From Nitrospirae bacterium RIFCSPLOW2_12_42_9 (lineage in GTDB: Bacteria > Nitrospirota > 9FT-COMBO-42-15 > HDB-SIOI813), in assembly GCA_001805205.1 (NCBI GenBank), contig MHER01000079.1:1-12336 (forward strand): a DNA stretch of 12,336 bases. The letters run 5' to 3'. A program made the translations under genes and the position numbers. Under the pieces are notes generated by a model. It searched no databases, was not told the DNA's origin, and saw only the letters and a program-made list of their open reading frames with translations. Below are positions 7,521 to 12,336 of the stretch, in pieces. Numbering within the stretch: position 1 is the first letter of the stretch; each line of letters starts with the position of its first letter.

Positions 7521-8261
7521 ATGACAAGACTTGGTGTAAATATAGACCATGTAGCTACAATAAGGCAGGCAAGGGGTGGAAGAGAGCCTGATCCGGTTTC
7601 TACTGCCATACTCATTGAATCTGCGGGAGCTGAAGGTATTGTCGTCCATCTCCGGGAAGACAGGAGGCATATCCAGGACAGGGATCTCAAATTACTAAGA
7701 GAGATTGTTACCACACACCTGAACCTTGAGATGGCCCCTGTAAGTGAAATGGTAAATATCGCTCTGGACATAGGACCGGACCTTGTAACCCTCGTACCCG
7801 AACGCAGGGCAGAGCTCACAACTGAGGGGGGGCTTGATGTAATAAAACACAGAGATAAACTCAGGAAGATACTAAATAATCTTCATAAAAATAATATTCG
7901 TGTCTCAATCTTTATAGACCCGGATTCAAAACAGATTGAGGCTGCAAATGAAATTGGGGCAAAGATAATAGAGATACATACAGGAAGATATGCAGAATCC
8001 CATACAAAAGAAGGGCAAATTATAGAAAGGGAGAATATCTTAAATTCAGCTTTGTTTGCAAGAAACTTTGGAATGAATGTCTCAGCAGGACATGGCTTAA
8101 ATTACAGGAATATTACATCTGTAGCAGCTATAAAAGAGATTGAAGAACTCAATATCGGACACAGTATTATCTCACGGGCTGTAATGGTGGGGATTGAACG
8201 GGCTGTAATGGAGATGAAGAAGCTTATTAACGAGGCATATGCTGTCAGGCATCTTGCCTGA
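7521..8261 (+). CDS. pdxJ: Pyridoxine 5'-phosphate synthase PdxJ
   Basis: Cytoplasmic enzyme of the DXP-dependent vitamin B6 pathway. It condenses 1-deoxy-D-xylulose 5-phosphate with 3-amino-2-oxopropyl phosphate (made via PdxA) to pyridoxine 5'-phosphate. The 246-residue length matches the family. The TIM-barrel signature motifs are all present: GVNIDHVAT near the N-terminus (5-13), VHLREDRRH at 42-50, NLEM at 68-71, LVPE at 91-94, TTEGGLDV at 100-107, EIHTG at 151-155, SAGHGLNY at 188-195 and ELNIGHSII at 209-217. His43, Glu70 and His191 align with the catalytic His45, Glu72 and His193 of E. coli PdxJ as I remember it. The ATG at 7521 has no ribosome site but lies just after a promoter. It is convergent with relA, with a hairpin across its stop codon. 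No other B6 gene is in the window. Confidence 0.97.
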   Translation: MTRLGVNIDHVATIRQARGGREPDPVSTAILIESAGAEGIVVHLREDRRHIQDRDLKLLREIVTTHLNLEMAPVSEMVNIALDIGPDLVTLVPERRAELTTEGGLDVIKHRDKLRKILNNLHKNNIRVSIFIDPDSKQIEAANEIGAKIIEIHTGRYAESHTKEGQIIERENILNSALFARNFGMNVSAGHGLNYRNITSVAAIKEIEELNIGHSIISRAVMVGIERAVMEMKKLINEAYAVRHLA

Positions 8262-8263
8262 CA
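8243..8263. terminator. Perfect hairpin at the pdxJ / relA convergent junction
   Basis: TGTCAGGCA (8243-8251), loop TCT, TGCCTGACA (8255-8263): a 9-bp perfect stem with a 3-nt loop that covers the pdxJ stop codon and lies 8 bp from the end of relA. Being symmetrical, it could act in both directions. No T tract follows on either strand, so intrinsic termination is not certain; it may instead protect 3' ends of the messages. Confidence 0.55.
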
Positions 8264-8271
8264 CTTACGTC

Positions 8272-10410
8272 TCATCTTCCCATTATTCTTCTTACCTGTA
8301 TAACCCCATTAATCTGCTCTATCTTCTGAATAACCTGCTGGAGGTGTGACAGGTCTCTTATATCAATAACAAAGTTGAGTATCGCCTTCTTGTCTTCTGT
8401 TGTAGAGATATCTGCATGACTGATATTGGCAGCAGAAGAAGTAATTGATGCTGAAACGTTTGCAAGAACACCGGGGCGGTCAATAGTTGAGACTGATATC
8501 TTAACAGGATAAGTGGCGAGCTCTGACACATCCCATTCAACTGAAACGAGACGTTCTTTATCATAATCCAGTTCATCGATATTTGGACAGTTGGAAGAAT
8601 GAATTGATATTCCCCTGCCGCGGGTAATATATCCAATAATCTTATCCCCTGGAACAGGACTGCAGCATTTTGAAAAATGAAGGAGTATGTCATCAATCCC
8701 TTTTACCTTAACACCACCAGGTACCCGTGCCTTTCTTGGCGCCTCCTTCTCTTTAAGCTCCGCCTTCTCAACCTTGTCCGGGAATAGCCTTCTGATGATC
8801 TGCTTAGGTGATACCTTACCATAACCAACCAGGACATTTAACTCTTCAAGATCTTTAACGCTGAATTCACTGAACAGCTCTCCCAGACCTTCTGACTTTG
8901 TCATTGCAGAAAGGCTCACACCAATCCTCTGGAATTCCTTTTCAAGGATCTTTCGTCCAATGTCAAGGCTCCGTATACGTTCCTCAACCTTGATGATATG
9001 TTTGAGCTTTGCCCTCGCCCTCGGTGTCTTGACAAATTTAAGCCAGTCTTTACTCGGCACATGATTGGGGTTTGTTATGATCTCAACAGTATCACCGCTC
9101 TTCAGATTGTAGCGAAGGGGCACTATCTTACCATTAACCTTAGCCCCAACACATCTGTTACCTATCTCTGTATGAATAGCAAAGGCTAAATCCACCGGAG
9201 TAGCGCCTCTTATTAACTCCTTTACATCTCCTTTTGGGGTAAATACATAGACAACATCAGGGAACAGGTCAACTTTGATAGAGTCCATAAGTTGTTTACT
9301 ATCAACCAGATCCTTCTGCCACTCGATCATCTGCCTGAGCCAGTTGTATATCTGGTTATCCTTTGTATCTATCCGGCCCCGGTCTTTGTATTTCCAGTGG
9401 GCTGCGATACCTTCTTCTGCTATCCTGTGCATCTCGTCTGTCCTTATCTGAAATTCTATCCTGTGACCCTTTGGTCCGATTACAGTTGTGTGAAGCGACT
9501 GATACATATTGGATTTTGGCACACCTATAAAATCCTTGAATCTGCCCGGTACAGGTGTCCATAATGAATGGATCAAACCGAGTATGGCATAACAGTTGAC
9601 TTTAGTGTCTGTAATAATACGGATCCCGGTAAGGTCATAGATATCCTCAAATGGTATCCCCTGATTTTCCATCTTCAAATATATGCTGAAAAAGTGTTTT
9701 GTCCTGCCATATACCCCTGCCTTAAGTCCATAGGACTTCAGATTCTGCCTCATGATATCAATAACTTCCTCTATATATTTATCACTTTCAGCCTTTTTCA
9801 GCGCCACCTTTTGTGTCAGGTCTGCATATACATCAGATTTTAAATATCGCAGGGCAAGATCCTCAAGCTCTACCTTCATCCATCCAATTCCAAGCCGGTT
9901 CGCAATAGGCGCATATATCTCAAGGGTCTCCTCTGCTATCCTTTTCTGTTTATTCTGGGGCAATGGCTCAAGGGTCCTCATATTGTGAAGCCTGTCAGCA
10001 AGCTTTATCAAAATAACCCTTATATCCTTTCCCATTGAGATTATCATCTTCCTGAAGTTTTCAGCCTGTTTCTCCTCTTTTGACATGAACTCAACCTTGC
10101 TTATCTTTGTAAGACCCTCCACTAGATCAGCTATATCCTGACCAAACTTGTCCGCAATATCCTCATTTGTGATAAGACTATCCTCCAGCGTATCATGCAG
10201 CAGGCCGGCGACAATGGAAGATATATCCATCTTCATCCTGGCAAGTATCAGTGATACCTCTACAGGGTGTTTGAGAAAGGGATCACCCGATATACGCATC
10301 TGTCCTTTGTGTGCCTGGGCCGCAAACTCATACACCCGTCTTATCAGGCTAACATCGGCCTGGGAATTATATTCAAGGACCTTATTTATAAGATCTTCAA
10401 CATTCGGCAT
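8272..10410 (-). CDS. relA: Bifunctional (p)ppGpp synthetase/hydrolase, RelA/SpoT (Rel) family
   Basis: Makes and degrades the stringent-response alarmone (p)ppGpp. The 712-residue long-RSH layout is complete. The N-terminal HD hydrolase has His48, the LLHDTLED motif (70-77, His72-Asp73) and LADRLHNMRTL (137-147). The synthetase region spans about 230-345, with YDLTGIRI (258-265), YQSLHTTV (303-310) and EFQIRT (319-324). The TGS domain lies at about 386-447 (VYVFTPKG), a Cys-rich zinc-finger-like motif KCCSPVPGD at 581-589, and an ACT domain at about 634-712 (DRPGVL). The synthetase carries RFKD (290-293), typical of bifunctional Rel/SpoT, whereas the ExDD form is found in synthetase-only RelA; with the intact HD site, both activities are expected. 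It starts 5 bp after the recJ stop; GAAGAGG (10424-10430), inside the end of recJ, is its probable though distant ribosome site. The gene could equally be named spoT or rel. Confidence 0.96.
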   Translation of the reverse strand: MPNVEDLINKVLEYNSQADVSLIRRVYEFAAQAHKGQMRISGDPFLKHPVEVSLILARMKMDISSIVAGLLHDTLEDSLITNEDIADKFGQDIADLVEGLTKISKVEFMSKEEKQAENFRKMIISMGKDIRVILIKLADRLHNMRTLEPLPQNKQKRIAEETLEIYAPIANRLGIGWMKVELEDLALRYLKSDVYADLTQKVALKKAESDKYIEEVIDIMRQNLKSYGLKAGVYGRTKHFFSIYLKMENQGIPFEDIYDLTGIRIITDTKVNCYAILGLIHSLWTPVPGRFKDFIGVPKSNMYQSLHTTVIGPKGHRIEFQIRTDEMHRIAEEGIAAHWKYKDRGRIDTKDNQIYNWLRQMIEWQKDLVDSKQLMDSIKVDLFPDVVYVFTPKGDVKELIRGATPVDLAFAIHTEIGNRCVGAKVNGKIVPLRYNLKSGDTVEIITNPNHVPSKDWLKFVKTPRARAKLKHIIKVEERIRSLDIGRKILEKEFQRIGVSLSAMTKSEGLGELFSEFSVKDLEELNVLVGYGKVSPKQIIRRLFPDKVEKAELKEKEAPRKARVPGGVKVKGIDDILLHFSKCCSPVPGDKIIGYITRGRGISIHSSNCPNIDELDYDKERLVSVEWDVSELATYPVKISVSTIDRPGVLANVSASITSSAANISHADISTTEDKKAILNFVIDIRDLSHLQQVIQKIEQINGVIQVRRIMGR

Positions 10411-10415
10411 ATCTA

Positions 10416-12161
10416 TTAACTTACCTCTTCACTCACCCTTATATCTTTCAACTTTAATTGTATACCATACATACCATTCCATAAATTAAGCTCTGGTGTG
10501 TATGCGATATCAATCTTCTCGCTCTTATTTATTATACCATTATAAGCCGTGGCCATGCTAAATCCTATACTGTCAAAATAGGCCCTTCCCTTTTTCAGCT
10601 TCATCTTTAAATGATCCCCTTTCAAAATCCTTGGCTCTGTTACTACGAGTCCCCTTGTAACTATAACAGGCTCAGGATTTGATATCCCATAAGGCGGGAG
10701 TATGGCCATCTCTTTAAGCAAGGGGAAATTGATATCTTCAATATCTATTTCAGCATCCATAATTATCCTGGGTACAAAATCTTCTTCTGCGAGGTTATTA
10801 CCAACAATTGAGGATAACCTGTCGCGGAGCAGCGGGATATTATTCCCCTGTATAGTTAAACCTGCTGCATACTTATGACCGCCATATTTATCAAGAAGGT
10901 CATTACATTCTTCAAGTCCTTTGAATATATTGAATCCAGGTATACTCCTCGCGGACCCCTTTCCTGTACCGTCTTCATGGAGGGATATAAGGATGCAGGG
11001 CCGGTAAAACTCATCAACTATCTTTGATGCCACAATCCCTATTACACCCTGGTGCCAGTCTTTTGATGCCATTACAATCACATTCTCATTTTTTATATCC
11101 ACCTCATTTAATATCTTAGTTCTTATCTCATTCTTTATCTTTGACTCAATCTTCTGTCTTTCCTGATTTATACGGTCAAGATAATCAGCAATATGTCTTG
11201 CATCTTCATGGTCACAGGTGGTAAGGAGTTTTACTGCAGCCTCAGCGCTGGATAAACGACCGGAGGCATTAATCCTGGGCGCAAGCATAAAGCCTACGGT
11301 ACCAACTGTAACATCACCCCTTTTGACCCCGGCCACCTCCTTCAGCGCTTTTATCCCAACCCTCTTCCCTTCTGTAAGCAGCTCTAAACCCCTTTTAACA
11401 AGATACCTGTTCTCGCCTGTGAGTGGTGCAACATCTGCTATTGTACCGAGGGCTACGAGATCAAGGAAGGAATCCAGGCCGTTTGAACTGTTTAAGCCGT
11501 TTAAGCCGTTTAAACCGCTTGAACTGCTTATAGTCATATATATCGCCTGTACAATTTTAAAGGCAACCCCCACACCTGCGAGCCCCTTGAATGGATATAT
11601 AGAATCGTGTCTGTTGGGATTAATTAATGCATAAGCCTCTGGAAGCTCTGCGGGCGGTTCGTGGTGGTCAGTTACGATCACATCTATACCGAGGTCCTGT
11701 GCCAATTTTACCGGCCTACTTGAAGAAGTCCCGCAGTCAGCAGTAAGAATTACAGTTGTATTACGGGACCTGGCCATTTGGACTGCGCTCTCATTGAGAC
11801 TGTATCCTTCCCGTATCCTGTCAGGTATATATAAATCTGCATCAACCCTGTATCTTCTGAAAAACTCCAGATATAATGCGCTAGCAGTAACACCATCAAC
11901 GTCATAATCGCCATATATAAGGATACGACTTTTCTCATGTATAGCCTTGATAAGACGGGACACAGCCTTTTCCATGTCATTAAGCAGAAAGGGGTCAAGC
12001 AGATTAGAAGGCGAGATATTCAGGAACTCGTTGGCAGAGGTTACATCCCGGATGCCCCTGTTAATAAGAATACGTGAGACAAGCGGTGTGATACTGAGCT
12101 CCCTGCTCAGACGAAGCTCAAGATCAATATCCCGTTCTCCTATCACCCACCGCTTTTTCAT
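10416..12161 (-). CDS. recJ: Single-stranded-DNA-specific exonuclease RecJ
   Basis: A 5'-3' single-strand DNA exonuclease of the DHH superfamily, used in recombinational and mismatch repair. The 581 residues from ATG 12161 fit the family. DHH-domain metal motifs are DYDVDG (85-90), DCG (142-144) and DHH (165-167), followed by GLAGVGVAFK (193-202) and APRINASGRL (294-303). The DHHA1 part has WHQGVIGIVASK (369-380), KGSARS (401-406) and GGHKYAAG (427-434). The C-terminal OB-like region follows, with LPPYGISNPEP at 488-498. A Ser/Asn/Gly/Leu low-complexity segment at 211-230 is coded by a 9-bp tandem repeat. The start at 12161 is preferred over an in-frame GTG at 12188, which lies inside a large inverted repeat. 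relA follows by 5 bp and secF precedes, so an operon is likely. Confidence 0.96.
   Translation of the reverse strand: MKKRWVIGERDIDLELRLSRELSITPLVSRILINRGIRDVTSANEFLNISPSNLLDPFLLNDMEKAVSRLIKAIHEKSRILIYGDYDVDGVTASALYLEFFRRYRVDADLYIPDRIREGYSLNESAVQMARSRNTTVILTADCGTSSSRPVKLAQDLGIDVIVTDHHEPPAELPEAYALINPNRHDSIYPFKGLAGVGVAFKIVQAIYMTISSSSGLNGLNGLNSSNGLDSFLDLVALGTIADVAPLTGENRYLVKRGLELLTEGKRVGIKALKEVAGVKRGDVTVGTVGFMLAPRINASGRLSSAEAAVKLLTTCDHEDARHIADYLDRINQERQKIESKIKNEIRTKILNEVDIKNENVIVMASKDWHQGVIGIVASKIVDEFYRPCILISLHEDGTGKGSARSIPGFNIFKGLEECNDLLDKYGGHKYAAGLTIQGNNIPLLRDRLSSIVGNNLAEEDFVPRIIMDAEIDIEDINFPLLKEMAILPPYGISNPEPVIVTRGLVVTEPRILKGDHLKMKLKKGRAYFDSIGFSMATAYNGIINKSEKIDIAYTPELNLWNGMYGIQLKLKDIRVSEEVS
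11481..11525. repeat. Five-copy 9-bp tandem repeat inside recJ
   Basis: Five 9-bp units in a row: GTTTGAACT, GTTTAAGCC, GTTTAAGCC, GTTTAAACC and GCTTGAACT on the plus strand; two are identical and the others differ at one to three positions. On the coding strand this gives SSS-GLN-GLN-GLN-SSN in RecJ, between the helix FKIVQAIY and the conserved LDLVALGTIADV. Changes of unit number would keep the frame. The segment sits at a place where RecJ proteins normally have a variable loop. Confidence 0.85.
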
Positions 12162-12172
12162 GTTGTTACCGT

Positions 12173-12239
12173 GAAAATTCACCCCCACCCCAACCCTCCC
12201 CCCTCAGAGGGGGAGGGTGAGGGTGGGGGGTGGTTTTCA
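12173..12239. repeat. Large GC-rich inverted repeat between secF and recJ
   Basis: A near-perfect palindrome of about 30-bp arms: GAAAATTCACCCCC... on the left mirrors ...GGGGGGTGGTTTTC on the right, with a few mismatches or bulges and a central CCCT-CAG-AGGG. Each strand carries four closely spaced runs of at least three G. It resembles widespread REP-like or small palindromic elements with C-rich/G-rich arms (from memory of bacterial genomes; no search done). It begins 11 bp upstream of the recJ ATG, so it forms most of the secF-recJ gap (12162-12266) and would put a very stable fold in the recJ leader. It might attenuate transcription from secF into recJ or stabilise the secF message. Confidence 0.85.
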
Positions 12240-12266
12240 TTGTTGTCATGAACGTTTGGACCATTC

Positions 12267-12336
12267 TCAGGACTTTTTCTTCTTTCCTTTGCTGAGGAGA
12301 AGGAGGGGGCTTGCAACAAAGATCGATGAGTATGTA
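12267..12336 (-). CDS. secF: Protein translocase subunit SecF, last 22 residues only
   Basis: The minus-strand frame running in from the right edge reads TYSSIFVASPLLLL, then a basic tail SKGKKKKS, and stops at TGA (12267-12269). The pattern (G)TYSSIFVASPLLL with a lysine-rich tail is the typical end of the last transmembrane helix of SecF, the inner-membrane partner of SecD that helps protein export with the proton motive force. Only 22 residues are visible, so the call rests on this short signature and on context: secD-secF upstream of recJ and relA is a familiar order in several bacterial groups. The stop lies 105 bp before the recJ ATG, with an inverted repeat between them. Confidence 0.75.
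   Translation of the reverse strand, partial: TYSSIFVASPLLLLSKGKKKKS

Noticed and set aside
12162..12188. In-frame GTG start for recJ giving nine more residues
   Set aside because: These codons lie in or next to the inverted repeat arm and have no RecJ-like content; MKKRWVIGERD from ATG 12161 is a typical start.

Overview
This is a bacterial chromosomal window of moderate-to-low GC (estimated by eye), almost fully coding and largely housekeeping. Lineage is uncertain. A Gram-negative-type bacterium fits: there is a lipoprotein signal peptide, PdxJ of the DXP-dependent vitamin B6 route, and a secF-recJ-relA cluster. The DUF401 permease and overall gene style recall Nitrospirota or deltaproteobacterial groups, but this is only an impression.

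Layout from left to right: (1) a minus-strand GH3 beta-N-acetylhexosaminidase (NagZ-like), whose last residues run off the left edge; (2) a divergent plus-strand pair, a DUF401 membrane protein overlapping by 4 bp with der (EngA), the double-GTPase ribosome assembly factor; (3) a minus-strand NHL-repeat lipoprotein gene of about 3.3 kb, tail-to-tail with der with no base between the two stop codons, and interrupted by one in-frame TAG near its 3' end; (4) a 97-bp divergent control region with two back-to-back sigma70-like promoters; (5) plus-strand pdxJ; (6) after a convergent junction with a perfect hairpin, a minus-strand series read right to left: the end of secF, recJ, and the bifunctional (p)ppGpp synthetase/hydrolase gene relA/spoT. 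A large GC-rich inverted repeat lies between secF and recJ.

How the genes relate: recJ and relA are 5 bp apart, with the relA ribosome binding site inside the end of recJ, so they are very likely co-transcribed; secF lies just upstream on the same strand. DUF401-der are probably translationally coupled. The NHL protein and pdxJ share only a control region.

I see no mobile element, CRISPR array, tRNA, rRNA or defence cassette, and no clear novel multi-gene system. The points most worth a second look are the amber codon at a conserved tyrosine position of an 18-motif NHL propeller protein, the double-sided G-rich palindrome at the recJ start, the 9-bp tandem repeat inside recJ, and the closely packed divergent promoters that predict very short mRNA leaders.
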